Positions 27,330 through 36,176 are shown, numbered from the stretch's first letter. The stretch is DNA of 46,569 nucleotides from Rhodalgimonas zhirmunskyi (GCA_030848925.1 JANFFA010000007.1:1-46569), one strand, 5' to 3'. The notes: generated by a model not told the origin, from the sequence alone. A program made the numbers and translations.

Positions 27330-28037
27330 TTACCGAAACTTGTCTATATCGGGCATCCCCTGGCGCCGCATCTTCTCGTAGAAGGCGGGCAGGGCGGTTT
27401 CGGGCGTGACGCGAAACCGCGCGCCCGGGGTCATGTCGCTGATCCGGTCGGCGCGGAACACCCTGAAATCATTGCGCAACTCGCACCACGCCACCAGCGT
27501 CCAGACCTTTCCCCAGTAATACAGCCCCAAAGGCCGGATCACCCGGTCACTGGCCGCGCCCGCGCCATCGGCATAGCGGATATGGGCCGTGGTGCGCGCC
27601 GCGATTAGGGTTTCGATCCGGTCGATCTGCTCGCGCAATTCCATTGGCATATCAGGGGTTTGCATGGCGTGCACCTGCACCTGCGCCAGTCTTGCGCGCA
27701 CCGCATCGGGCAGCACCGCCTCGATCTTGATCAGCGCCTCTTCGGCGGCCTCTGCCATCGCCATGCCGCCCCAAGCGCGAATCATCCGCGCCCCGGCGAC
27801 AAGCGCGGTGATTTCATCATTGGTAAACATCAGTGGCGGAAGATCGTAGCCAACCCGCATCACGTATCCCACGCCCGCCTCCCCCTCGATCGGCACGCCC
27901 GACCCGATCAGGTCGGCGATATCGCGGTAAATCGTGCGCGGACTCACCTCGAGCCGCTCGGCAAGGGTCTTCGCGGTGACAAGCCGACCGCCGCGCAGAT
28001 GTTGCACGATCTGAAACAGACGGTCGGCCCGGCGCAT
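27330..28037 (-). CDS. YafY-type transcriptional regulator (HTH-WYL)
   Basis: A 235-residue regulator. The N-terminal winged helix is DRLFQIVQHLRGGRLVTAKTLAERLEVSPRTIYRDI; the C-terminal WYL domain (about residues 140-230) contains YYWGKVWTLVAWCELRNDFRVFRADRI. WYL domains sense small ligands or nucleic acid. It begins 3 bases after the stop of the VOC gene, so the two are cotranscribed and it probably controls its own operon. A strong palindrome upstream (28464-28483) is the likely operator. Confidence 0.9.
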   Translation of the reverse strand: MRRADRLFQIVQHLRGGRLVTAKTLAERLEVSPRTIYRDIADLIGSGVPIEGEAGVGYVMRVGYDLPPLMFTNDEITALVAGARMIRAWGGMAMAEAAEEALIKIEAVLPDAVRARLAQVQVHAMQTPDMPMELREQIDRIETLIAARTTAHIRYADGAGAASDRVIRPLGLYYWGKVWTLVAWCELRNDFRVFRADRISDMTPGARFRVTPETALPAFYEKMRRQGMPDIDKFR

Positions 28038-28040
28038 GGC

Positions 28041-28415
28041 TTACGCCCTCGGCTCGAACAGGCCGATCGCATTGCCATCGGGATCGGTCGCATAGGTGAA
28101 GCGGCCAAACGGCATCTCGCGCAGCGGCCCCGTCACGGTGCCGCCCGCTTGTTCCACGCGCTCTGCGGCGGCTTCGACGCTATCCCCCGCCGCAAGCTGC
28201 AGGTGCACGACAAGGTTGCCGCCGCCAAGCTTGTCAGCAGGCGCTTCAAAAAGATTACCGGACGGATGCTCCATCTCGCGGTTCAGAACGGCACTGGCGT
28301 GGCCGTCCTCCCGCGTGATTTCCATCTTGTAACCATATGCTTTGGAATAGAAATCACAGGCATTCTCGATATTCGAGACCGGGATTTCACACCAGACGAG
28401 AACAGGTTGGGACAT
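28041..28415 (-). CDS. VOC family (glyoxalase-like) protein
   Basis: A 124-residue vicinal-oxygen-chelate protein: WCEIPVSNIENACDFYSKAYGYKM at the start and FTYATDPDGNAIGLFEP at the end give the paired beta-alpha-beta-beta-beta modules. Metal ligands are not all evident, so it may be an enzyme or a binding protein. An AGGAG site precedes ATG 28415. It is the first gene of the two-gene unit with the WYL regulator, a pairing common in alphaproteobacteria. Confidence 0.88.
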   Translation of the reverse strand: MSQPVLVWCEIPVSNIENACDFYSKAYGYKMEITREDGHASAVLNREMEHPSGNLFEAPADKLGGGNLVVHLQLAAGDSVEAAAERVEQAGGTVTGPLREMPFGRFTYATDPDGNAIGLFEPRA

Positions 28416-28463
28416 CGTTTTTCTCCTGTGTTGGATGACCTGAGCCTGTTCTCGCACACCCCT

Positions 28464-28494
28464 GCTGACAGCATACTGTCAGCATGTTGTCAGC
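28464..28494. promoter_or_regulatory. Palindromic operator candidate of the VOC-WYL operon
   Basis: GCTGACAG-CATA-CTGTCAGC (28464-28483) is a perfect 8-bp palindrome; a third half site (TGTCAGC, 28488-28494) follows at once. The cluster lies 49-79 bases upstream of the VOC start codon, in the promoter region, and overlaps the end of the DinB-like gene by 5 bases. Binding by the WYL regulator is inferred. Confidence 0.6.
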
Positions 28495-29290
28495 TCGCCG
28501 AAATCCCCCGTGCGCCCTTCGCGGGCGGGGTCTCTTTCGGCCCGGCAAAGCACTGCGCCGTGCGCATCCAGCCCTCCGCCACCGCGCCTTGGGTGCTGAG
28601 GTTCGTGTCCTCAAAGGCCCGGGTCTGCGTCACCACAGCGGCGAAATCTGCGGCCGGGCCGCTGATCTCGCCCGCGCCCGCCTCACCGAATTCCCACACC
28701 GCCCCCGACGGCGCTTCCAGTCGCAAAAATGGCATCTTCTCAGGCACTTCCAACCCCTGAACCTGATGTGACCAGCCAAAGGTATTGATCCCCAGCACCA
28801 CGATATTTCGGATGCGATCATGCTCCGCGCGCATCAGGCCCAGCGTATCGAATACCTCGAACCCGTGCGCCCAGGTCTCCATCTGCCGCGCCGTAATGGC
28901 CGAGCGCGCCGACATGTCCGGCCCCACCCACGGCAAACGTTGCTTCGGATCCATACCCTCCCAACGCTGCGCCAACGCGCGGGCAAAACCGATCCACGTC
29001 GCGCGCAGGATGGCACCCCGTTCCGGGATCACCGTTCGCTCCACCTCACGTAGCGAGGTGCCGGTTTCAAACGCCGTCATCACCCGCTTTTTCAGCCCCG
29101 AAAACGCCTTCTCGCCTTGCCCGGCGAAGTCCACTGCCCGGTTCCAGAAATGCAGGTGGCGCAGCACGTCCTCGATTGTCCAGCCCTTGAATTGCGTCGG
29201 CTGCTCCAGCGCCTCGTCGTCCTGCCCGCGCAGCACCTCGAAAAGCGCCTCGCTCTCGGCCAGAAAATCGTCAACCTGCTCGAATGCCAT
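28490..29290 (-). CDS. DinB-like / maleylpyruvate isomerase-type protein (TIGR03084 family)
   Basis: A 266-residue protein of the DinB superfamily. The N-terminal four-helix bundle has the metal-type His residues in WTIEDVLRHLHFWN and in RQMETWAHGFEVFD; the C-terminal part (from about 190) is a wHTH-unrelated beta domain with FLRLEAPSGAVWEFGEAGAG. It matches my memory of TIGR03084, uncharacterised proteins related to thiol-dependent transferases. Start may be 29290 or 29293. It lies upstream of the VOC operon in the same direction. Confidence 0.75.
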   Translation of the reverse strand: MAFEQVDDFLAESEALFEVLRGQDDEALEQPTQFKGWTIEDVLRHLHFWNRAVDFAGQGEKAFSGLKKRVMTAFETGTSLREVERTVIPERGAILRATWIGFARALAQRWEGMDPKQRLPWVGPDMSARSAITARQMETWAHGFEVFDTLGLMRAEHDRIRNIVVLGINTFGWSHQVQGLEVPEKMPFLRLEAPSGAVWEFGEAGAGEISGPAADFAAVVTQTRAFEDTNLSTQGAVAEGWMRTAQCFAGPKETPPAKGARGISAS

Positions 29291-29417
29291 CATCTTTCTC
29301 CGTCAGTGTTTGCAACACCCTAGCGCCTTCCATGTGCGGTTTCATACGAAAATTCATCTGCTTGACCTGTCCCCACCTGTCACATCACTGTTGCGAAAAT
29401 ATCCGAGGACTAGCTGC

Positions 29418-30104
29418 ATGAAGATCACCCGCCACGCCATCTACTACGCCCCCGAACCGGGGCCGCTCGCCCGCTTCGGCGCGGCGTGGCTTGGTTGGGA
29501 TGCCGATACCGGAACGCCGGTCCCGCACCCCGATGTGCCGGGCCTGCCCCTGCCACTCGAAGAGATCACGCAAACACCAAGGAAATATGGCCTCCACGGC
29601 ACAATAAAGCCGCCCTTCCGGCTGTCAGAGGGCCTTGATCAGCCCCGGCTTGAGCAGGCGATTTCGGACCTGTGCCACGGCCTTTCCCCGGTCACGCTCG
29701 ATGGCCTCGCGCTCAGCGCGCTGGGAAGCTTTCTCGCCCTCACGCCAACGGGCGACATGACCCCGCTCTCCGATCTCGCCGCCGAGGTGGTCCGCGCACT
29801 TGATCCCTTTCGCGCGCCCGCAACGGAAGAGGAGTTGGAGAAGCGACGCAACGCTCGCCTCAGCCCCCGGCAAGAGGCCAACCTGATCCGCTGGGGCTAT
29901 CCTTACGTGATGGAGGATTTCCGCTTTCACATCACCCTCACGGGCCGCCTCCCCAAGTCCGCACGAAAAGCTACCGAGGCGGCACTCGCTCCGGTTCTGG
30001 CACTGCTGCTTCCGCATCCCTTCAAGATCGAAAGCCTTTGCCATTTCGGCGAAGACGAAAGGGGCCGCTTTCACCTGCTCAAGCGCTATCCGCTGGGCGA
30101 ATAA
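29418..30104 (+). CDS. DUF1045 protein, 2H phosphoesterase-like (TIGR03223)
   Basis: A 228-residue protein with two His-x-Thr motifs, HGT at residues 60-62 (KYGLHGTIKPPF) and HIT at 171-173 (FRFHITLTGRLP), the signature of 2H phosphoesterase/RNA ligase-like folds. The family is usually found in phosphonate (phn) operons and called a putative phosphonate metabolism protein. No phn genes occur in this window, so its role is open; a cyclic phosphodiester substrate is inferred from the fold. It is convergent with fdsD, 7 bases apart. Confidence 0.85.
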   Translation: MKITRHAIYYAPEPGPLARFGAAWLGWDADTGTPVPHPDVPGLPLPLEEITQTPRKYGLHGTIKPPFRLSEGLDQPRLEQAISDLCHGLSPVTLDGLALSALGSFLALTPTGDMTPLSDLAAEVVRALDPFRAPATEEELEKRRNARLSPRQEANLIRWGYPYVMEDFRFHITLTGRLPKSARKATEAALAPVLALLLPHPFKIESLCHFGEDERGRFHLLKRYPLGE

Positions 30105-30111
30105 GACCGGG

Positions 30112-30327
30112 TCACGCGGGCTGACGCACCATGCCGATCGCCTCAATCACCAGCGGATCAAGCCCTGCGCCGCCCGCTTCGACATGGTCGATCAACTGCC
30201 CGCGCATCTTAGGCGCCCAGAAATCATTAAGGTGATCGGCCACCTTCGCCGCCTGATCGTCGCCCGGCTGGGTGTGGAAGAACCCGGCAATCTGGTTCGC
30301 CATCATGACCATCTTTTCAGGTGCCAT
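30112..30327 (-). CDS. fdsD: Formate dehydrogenase subunit delta
   Basis: A 71-residue protein starting MAPEKMVMMANQIAGFFHTQ and containing DHLNDFWAPKMRGQL, the FdsD pattern. FdsD is a small cytoplasmic subunit of molybdenum-containing NAD-dependent formate dehydrogenase, needed for cofactor insertion or stability. ATG 30327 lies inside the end of fdhD (11-base overlap), giving translational coupling. It is the last gene of the fds operon. Confidence 0.92.
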   Translation of the reverse strand: MAPEKMVMMANQIAGFFHTQPGDDQAAKVADHLNDFWAPKMRGQLIDHVEAGGAGLDPLVIEAIGMVRQPA

Positions 30328-31132
30328 CCGCCCCTCCCTTGATACGTTGTGCCCCGGCGAACACGTCGAACCCGGTGTCCCGGGCAAACCCCACCAGCGT
30401 CATGCCGGCCCCCTCGGCCAACCGCTGCGCATGGGCCGTAGGGGATGAGACCCCGATCAACACCGGAATGCCCACTACCGCGCATTTCTGCACCAGTTCC
30501 ACCGATAACCGCGAGGTCATGACCACGGCCAGCGTAGCGCACTCCGCGCGCTCTCTCGCCAGGGCCCCGATCAACTTGTCGAGCGCGTTGTGCCGTCCCA
30601 CGTCCTCGCGCGCCATGAGGATGCCGCCCCCCGGCAGCAAGGCCCCCGCCGCGTGCACTGCGCGGGTCTTGTCATGCAGCGGCTGGTGCGCCCTCAGGGC
30701 CTCGGGCGCGGCCATAATATCGGCCGGGGAAAGGTGCGGTCCTTCGCTGTGCAGAACCGGCAGATCGCGCATCGCCTGCTCAAGACTGTCGATGCCGCAC
30801 AGCCCACACCCGACCGGCCCCATCATCGCGCGCCGCCGCTGTTTCAGCGCCTCGGAACGCTCCTTGGCCAGCCAGAACCGCGCCTCGATTCCGCGCTCAT
30901 GCTCGAGCAATTCAAAGCGTTCAATCTCGTCCAGCGTGTCGATAATGCCTTCGCTCAGCGCGAAGCCCTGTGCGAAATCAACAAGGTCCGAGGGCGTCGC
31001 CATCATCACGCCCACGGTGCTGCCATCAAACACCATGGCCACCGGCACCTCCTCGGGAAGGCTGCGCCGGATTTCGGCGCGCCCCTCCCCGCGATGGCTG
31101 ACTCCGCCCAGACTGATCGCCGCGCGCGCCAT
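30317..31132 (-). CDS. fdhD: Formate dehydrogenase accessory sulfurtransferase FdhD
   Basis: A 271-residue FdhD. The catalytic Cys pair is in GPVGCGLCGIDS; other family motifs are GVMMATPSDLVDFAQGFALSEGI, AREDVGRHNALDKLIG and TSRLSVELVQKCAVVGIPVL. FdhD moves sulfur from IscS-type desulfurases to the molybdenum cofactor so that FdsA becomes active. It lies 5 bases after fdsA and overlaps fdsD. Confidence 0.95.
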   Translation of the reverse strand: MARAAISLGGVSHRGEGRAEIRRSLPEEVPVAMVFDGSTVGVMMATPSDLVDFAQGFALSEGIIDTLDEIERFELLEHERGIEARFWLAKERSEALKQRRRAMMGPVGCGLCGIDSLEQAMRDLPVLHSEGPHLSPADIMAAPEALRAHQPLHDKTRAVHAAGALLPGGGILMAREDVGRHNALDKLIGALARERAECATLAVVMTSRLSVELVQKCAVVGIPVLIGVSSPTAHAQRLAEGAGMTLVGFARDTGFDVFAGAQRIKGGADGT

Positions 31133-31137
31133 GCTGC

Positions 31138-34035
31138 TTACTCCGCCGCCGGCAGAATACGCCGCGCCTTGCGGGCCTGTTCGGCATAGTCTTCCTGCCA
31201 GTCGCTCGGTCCGTTCGACGCCGAAACCTGCACCGCCGTCACCTTGTACTCCGGGCAATTCGTGGCCCAATCCGAATGCTCGGTTGTCACGACATTGGCT
31301 TGCGTGTCGGGATGGTGGAAGGTGGTGTAAACCACCCCGGGCGTGACCCGATCCGTCAGATGCGCGCGCAGCGTCGTCTCGCCCGAGCGCGAGGCAAGGC
31401 GCACCCAGTCGCCCTCGTTCAACCCGCGCACCTCGGCATCGTGGGGATGGATTTCGAGCAGGTCTTCTTCGTGCCAGATGCTGTTTTCGGTCCGCCGCGT
31501 CTGTGCGCCCACGTTATATTGCGACAGGATCCGCCCGGTTGTCAGAAGCAGCGGGAACCGTGGCCCGGTCTTTTCCTCGGTGGCGATGTAATCGGTGATC
31601 ATGAACCGCCCCTTGCCGCGCATGAACCCGTCAACATGCATCAGCGGCGTGCCATCGGGTGAATCGTCGTTACACGGCCATTGCACCGATCCGCGCGCAT
31701 CGATCAGATCATAGGTCACACCGGCGAAAGAGGGCGTCGTCGCCGCGATTTCGGCCATGATCTCGCGCGGGTGGGTATAGGTCCAATCCCCGCCCATCGC
31801 ATTGGCCAGAAGCTGTGTCACCTCCCAATCCTGATAGCCGTTTTTCGGCTTCATCACTTGGCGCACCATGTTGATGCGCCGCTCGGCATTGGTGAACGTT
31901 CCGTCCTTCTCAAGGAAGCTCGATCCCGGAAGGAAGACATGCGCGTAATTCGCGGTTTCATTGAGGAACAGGTCATGCACGATGACGCATTCCATCGCCG
32001 CCAGTCCGGCGGCCACGTGTTTGGTGTCGGGGTCCGATTGCAGGATATCCTCACCCTGACAATAAAGCCCCTTGAAACCGCCTTCGACCGCCTCGTCCAG
32101 CATATTGGGAATGCGCAGCCCTGGTTCCGGGTCGATCTCCACGCCCCAGGCCTTCTCGAAAATCTCGCGCACCTCGGGCAGCTTGACGTGCCGATACCCC
32201 GGAAGCTCGTGTGGAAACGACCCCATATCGCAAGAGCCCTGCACGTTGTTCTGCCCTCTGAGCGGGTTCACCCCAACGCCGGGCCGCCCGATATTGCCAG
32301 TCAGCATAGCGAGGTTGGCAATCCCCATCACAGTGGTCGACCCTTGCGAATGTTCGGTCACGCCAAGTCCATAGTAGATCGCACCATTGCCGCCGTTGGC
32401 GAACAGTCGCGCCGCGCCGCGCATTTCTGCGGCGGGGACACCCGTCAACTCTTCCACTGCTTCGGGGGCATGGCGCGGATCGCTGACGAACTCGGCATAT
32501 TGCTGGAACTCGTCCCAATCACAGCGCGTGCGGATAAACGCCTCGTCATAAAGCCCTTCCGTCACGATCACATGCGCTAGTGCCGACACGACCGCCACGT
32601 TCGTTCCAGGCCGCAAGGCAAGGTGATGCGCCGCCTCGATATGGGGCGATTTCACAAGGTCCGTGCGCCGCGGGTCGATCACGATCAACTTCGCCCCGGC
32701 CCGTAGCCGCTTTTTCAAACGCGAGCCAAACACCGGATGCGCATCCGTCGGATTGGCGCCGATCACGATCACGATGTCGCTCTGCTCGACCGAGTCGAAA
32801 TCCTGCGTGCCCGCACTGGTGCCAAAGGTCTGGCCAAGGCCATAGCCCGTGGGCGAATGGCACACACGTGCGCAGGTATCGGTATTGTTATTACCGAAAA
32901 CCGCCCGCGTCAGTTTCTGCACAAGGTAGGTTTCTTCGTTGGTGCAACGCGAAGAGGTGATCACCCCAATGCTTTTCTGACCGTACTTTTCTTGCAGGCC
33001 GCGCAGCCGCGTCGCGGCAAATTCGATCGCGTCTTCCCAGCTTACTTCGCGCCAAGGCTCGTCGATCCGGTCGCGGATCATCGGGTTCAGGATGCGCTCC
33101 TTGTGATTGGCATAGCCCCAGGCAAACCGCCCTTTGACGCAGGAATGCCCGCGATTGGCGGCGCCCGATTTCCACGGAACCATGCGGATCAGCTCATCGC
33201 CATTCAACTCGGCCTTGAACGAACACCCCACCCCGCAATAGGCGCAAGTGGTTACGACCGAACGCGCGGGCGTTCCTTTTTCGATCACGCTTTTTTCCTG
33301 AAGGGTCGCGGTCGGGCAGGCCTGCACGCAAGCACCGCAACTGACGCAATCCGAGCTTAGAAAATCATCGAAACCGGCCCCGGCCGAAACCCGGCTGTCG
33401 AACCCTCGGCCTTGGATGGTCAGGGCGAAGGTGCCCTGAACTTCCTCACAGGCCCGCACACAGCGTGAACAGACAATGCATTTTGACGGGTCATAGGTGA
33501 AATAGGGGTTGCTCTCATCCTTGGGCAGCCACGCGCGGTTGGTCTCGCCACTGGTGTCGCGCGCCTCGAAGTGGTTGGCGATGCCCGCGCCCTCGGGGGC
33601 GGCGTAGCGCACATCGCGCAGGCCGACGGCGCCCGCCATATCCTGCAACTCGCAATCCCCGTTGGCCGCGCAGGTCAGGCAATCAAGCGGATGATCCGAG
33701 ATGTAAAGTTCCATCACCCCGCGCCGGATCTTCTTCACCTTCGGCGATTGCGTGTGCACGACCATTCCCTCTGCCACAGGCGTCGTGCAACTAGACGGCG
33801 TGCCGCGCCGCCCATCGATTTCAACCACGCACAAGCGGCAAGAGCCGAACGCCTCGACGCTGTCGGTCGCGCAGAGTTTCGGGATATCCAACCCCGCTTG
33901 CGCCGCCGCGCGCATCACGCTCGTCCCTTCCGGCACGGTTACCTCGAACCCGTCGATACTCAACGTCACAGGCGCGCCTGACTTCGCAGGCGTTCCAATA
34001 TCCTTCTCATCCCAGGGAATGACGAAATCCTTCAT
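31138..34035 (-). CDS. fdsA: NAD-dependent formate dehydrogenase subunit alpha
   Basis: A 965-residue molybdoenzyme. N-terminal NuoG-like part: a 2Fe-2S site (Cys55, 66, 69, 83), a His-ligated 4Fe-4S site (His115, Cys119, 122, 128) and two ferredoxin-type 4Fe-4S sites (Cys186-196 and Cys230-240). The bis-MGD domain has Cys264, 267, 271, 299 and the catalytic Cys392-His393 in RVCHSPTGYG; Cys rather than selenocysteine is used. It oxidises formate to CO2, sending electrons through the clusters to FdsB and NAD+. ATG 34035 was chosen from the family-like MKDFVIPWDE. A hairpin lies in the gap before it. Confidence 0.97.
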   Translation of the reverse strand: MKDFVIPWDEKDIGTPAKSGAPVTLSIDGFEVTVPEGTSVMRAAAQAGLDIPKLCATDSVEAFGSCRLCVVEIDGRRGTPSSCTTPVAEGMVVHTQSPKVKKIRRGVMELYISDHPLDCLTCAANGDCELQDMAGAVGLRDVRYAAPEGAGIANHFEARDTSGETNRAWLPKDESNPYFTYDPSKCIVCSRCVRACEEVQGTFALTIQGRGFDSRVSAGAGFDDFLSSDCVSCGACVQACPTATLQEKSVIEKGTPARSVVTTCAYCGVGCSFKAELNGDELIRMVPWKSGAANRGHSCVKGRFAWGYANHKERILNPMIRDRIDEPWREVSWEDAIEFAATRLRGLQEKYGQKSIGVITSSRCTNEETYLVQKLTRAVFGNNNTDTCARVCHSPTGYGLGQTFGTSAGTQDFDSVEQSDIVIVIGANPTDAHPVFGSRLKKRLRAGAKLIVIDPRRTDLVKSPHIEAAHHLALRPGTNVAVVSALAHVIVTEGLYDEAFIRTRCDWDEFQQYAEFVSDPRHAPEAVEELTGVPAAEMRGAARLFANGGNGAIYYGLGVTEHSQGSTTVMGIANLAMLTGNIGRPGVGVNPLRGQNNVQGSCDMGSFPHELPGYRHVKLPEVREIFEKAWGVEIDPEPGLRIPNMLDEAVEGGFKGLYCQGEDILQSDPDTKHVAAGLAAMECVIVHDLFLNETANYAHVFLPGSSFLEKDGTFTNAERRINMVRQVMKPKNGYQDWEVTQLLANAMGGDWTYTHPREIMAEIAATTPSFAGVTYDLIDARGSVQWPCNDDSPDGTPLMHVDGFMRGKGRFMITDYIATEEKTGPRFPLLLTTGRILSQYNVGAQTRRTENSIWHEEDLLEIHPHDAEVRGLNEGDWVRLASRSGETTLRAHLTDRVTPGVVYTTFHHPDTQANVVTTEHSDWATNCPEYKVTAVQVSASNGPSDWQEDYAEQARKARRILPAAE

Positions 34036-34072
34036 GATACTCTCCCTGACCCAGTCTTCACTTGACCGTAAA

Positions 34073-34102
34073 TATCCTGGGGGTGTGGGGGCAGAGCCCC
34101 CA
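34073..34102 (-). repeat. Roseobacter-type hairpin repeat between fdsB and fdsA
   Basis: TGGGGGC (34086-34092) pairs with GCCCCCA (34096-34102) around a 3-base loop, next to TAAATATCCTGGGGG. It is the same type of element as at 11017-11075. Being inside the operon, it may act as an attenuator or RNA-stability element rather than a full terminator. Confidence 0.6.
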
Positions 34103-34123
34103 TGGCGCGAGTTATCCAAAAGC

Positions 34124-35641
34124 TCATTCCGCAGCCTCCTTCGCGCGACCGAATTCCTCGGGAAACAGCCGCAATGCGCTCAGAACCGGGTAGGGCGTGA
34201 ACCCGCCCAACGCACAGAGCGAGCCGTCCTTCATTACCTCGCAAAGGTCTTCGAGAAGCGGCACCGCTTCGGCTTCGCCCGCCGCGATCCGGTCAATCGT
34301 CTCGACACCCCGCACTGCGCCAATCCGGCAGGGCGTGCACTTGCCACAGCTTTCCACCGCGCAGAATTCCATCGCGAATCGCGCCATGCCAAGCATATCG
34401 GCGCTGTCATCGAAAACGACGATCCCGGCATGCCCGATCAGACCGCCCGCCCCGTCAAATTCCTCGTATCCAAAGGGCGTGTCGAACTGCTCGGGCGCGA
34501 AGTAGGCACCCAGCGGCCCGCCGACCTGAACGGCTTTCACCGGCCGCCCCGTGGCCGTGCCGCCTGCCACGTCATGCACCAATTCGCCCAGTGGCATGCC
34601 AAAGGCCGTCTCGAACAGACCGCCATATTTCACATTCCCAGCGATCTGGATCGGCATTGTGCCTTTCGAATGGCCAAGGCCAAAACTGGCATAAAAAGCC
34701 GCGCCCTTTGCCATGATGATGGGAATGGAGCCCAGTGTTAGCAGGTTGTTTACAACCGTGGGCTTGCCGAAGAGGCCTTCAAGCGCAGGGAGGGGCGGTT
34801 TGGCACGAACCACGCCGCGTTTCCCTTCGAGTGAGTTGAGAAGCGACGTCTCCTCACCACAGACATAGGCTCCGGCGCCCACTCGCATCTCAAGGTCAAA
34901 TGCCTGCCCCGACCCAAGTACCGAACGTCCGATCAACCCGGCCTCGCGCGCGACTTTCAAGGACAGATCTAGCACTTCGATCGCATCGGGGTACTCCGAG
35001 CGCATGTAGACAAAGCCCTTCTTGGCACCCACGGCCAGCCCCGCGATAACCATTCCTTCGATCAAGCAGAACGGATCGCCCTCAAGTAGCATCCGGTCGG
35101 CGAAGGTGCCGCTGTCGCCCTCATCGGCGTTGCAGACGATGTATTTGCGGTCGGCCTCGGCTTTGCGGACAGTTTCCCATTTTATGCCGGCTGGAAACCC
35201 CGCGCCACCACGCCCGCGTAGCCCGCTTTCGGTGACTTCCCGAGTGATCTCTTCGCCGCTCATCCCGAGCGCACGGCGCAGACCGATCAATCCGCCGTTT
35301 TCCTCGTATTCGGCGAGAGAGAGTGGATCAATCAGCCCCACACGCGCAAAGGTCAGGCGGTTTTGCTTGGCGAAAAACGGAATCTCCTCGACTGGGCCAA
35401 GACTTTGGGCCGAACCATCAAGGATCGCGGCTACGTCGCCTGGCATAACCGGGCCATACCCAACGCGTCCTTCCTCCCGGTCGACTTCGACCAGTGGTTC
35501 AAGCCACATCATACCGCGGCTGCCGTTGCGTACGATTTCGATGTCAAGTCCGCGGGCCTGTGCGAGGCGGCCGATCTCTGCCGCTACGGCATCAGCGCCC
35601 AGAGCCTTTGCCGCAGCATCACGAGGAACGTAAAACTTCAT
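34124..35641 (-). CDS. fdsB: NAD-dependent formate dehydrogenase subunit beta
   Basis: A 505-residue NuoF-type subunit. Residues ~1-90 are a reduced thioredoxin-like domain without the cluster cysteines. The FMN/NADH motifs are SGLRGRGGAGFPAGIKWE and GAGAYVCGEETSLLNSLEGK; the 4Fe-4S site is ESCGKCTPCR plus a later Cys in DGSLCALGG. It passes electrons from FdsA to NAD+. ATG 35641 overlaps the fdsG stop by 4 bases. It is followed by an 88-base gap with a hairpin before fdsA. Confidence 0.96.
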   Translation of the reverse strand: MKFYVPRDAAAKALGADAVAAEIGRLAQARGLDIEIVRNGSRGMMWLEPLVEVDREEGRVGYGPVMPGDVAAILDGSAQSLGPVEEIPFFAKQNRLTFARVGLIDPLSLAEYEENGGLIGLRRALGMSGEEITREVTESGLRGRGGAGFPAGIKWETVRKAEADRKYIVCNADEGDSGTFADRMLLEGDPFCLIEGMVIAGLAVGAKKGFVYMRSEYPDAIEVLDLSLKVAREAGLIGRSVLGSGQAFDLEMRVGAGAYVCGEETSLLNSLEGKRGVVRAKPPLPALEGLFGKPTVVNNLLTLGSIPIIMAKGAAFYASFGLGHSKGTMPIQIAGNVKYGGLFETAFGMPLGELVHDVAGGTATGRPVKAVQVGGPLGAYFAPEQFDTPFGYEEFDGAGGLIGHAGIVVFDDSADMLGMARFAMEFCAVESCGKCTPCRIGAVRGVETIDRIAAGEAEAVPLLEDLCEVMKDGSLCALGGFTPYPVLSALRLFPEEFGRAKEAAE

Positions 35642-36129
35642 TTCACGCGCTCCCCTATAGGTTCGATTACCGTTTCGAACGTTGCCCGACCGATCAGCCG
35701 CCCATCGACCATCGCGGCTGGTCCACACGCGCAGAGGCCAAGGCAATAAATAGGCTCGATCGTGATCGCGCCATCTGGCGTCGTGCCGTGCCACTCCACG
35801 CCAAGACGCTCCAGAACCGCTGCGCCCAACGCCGCGCCGCCCATCGCTTGGCAGGCTTCGGCCCGGCATATCTTGATTACGTGCCGCCCGGCTGGCCGTG
35901 ATCGAAAGTCATGATAGAAGCTCACCACACCATGCACTTCGGCGCGAGTTATATTAAGTGCTTCGGCCATGATCCCGAGCGCGTTTTCGGGGATGTAGCC
36001 ATACGTTTCCTGCAACTCATGCAGGATTGGCAAAAGCGGTCCTTCAAGATTGAGCTTCGCCGCGACAAGCGCGGCGATTTCTTCGGTTGGGGGCAGGGCG
36101 GGTAGAGACATCGAGAGATCGTCTGGCAT
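35638..36129 (-). CDS. fdsG: NAD-dependent formate dehydrogenase subunit gamma
   Basis: A 163-residue NuoE-like subunit with a thioredoxin-fold 2Fe-2S site formed by CRAEAC and CLGLCACGP. The helical N-terminus has LPILHELQETYGYIPENAL and the family motif EVHGVVSFYHDFRS. It is the first structural gene of the fds operon. ATG 36129 was chosen; the in-frame extension to 36186 is unlike the family. The promoter should lie in 36130-36220, just downstream of the LysR gene. Confidence 0.96.
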   Translation of the reverse strand: MPDDLSMSLPALPPTEEIAALVAAKLNLEGPLLPILHELQETYGYIPENALGIMAEALNITRAEVHGVVSFYHDFRSRPAGRHVIKICRAEACQAMGGAALGAAVLERLGVEWHGTTPDGAITIEPIYCLGLCACGPAAMVDGRLIGRATFETVIEPIGERVK

Positions 36130-36166
36130 GGCGCATCCAACTGGCTTGACGCAGACACAATGCGCT

Positions 36167-36176
36167 GAGCTATCAT
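36167..36176 (-). promoter_or_regulatory. ATGATAGCTC box upstream of fdsG
   Basis: On the minus strand this reads ATGATAGCTC, 38 bases before the fdsG start. Nearly the same sequence (ATGATAGTTC) lies at 37128-37137 upstream of the LysR gene. It may be half of a LysR binding site. Confidence 0.3.
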
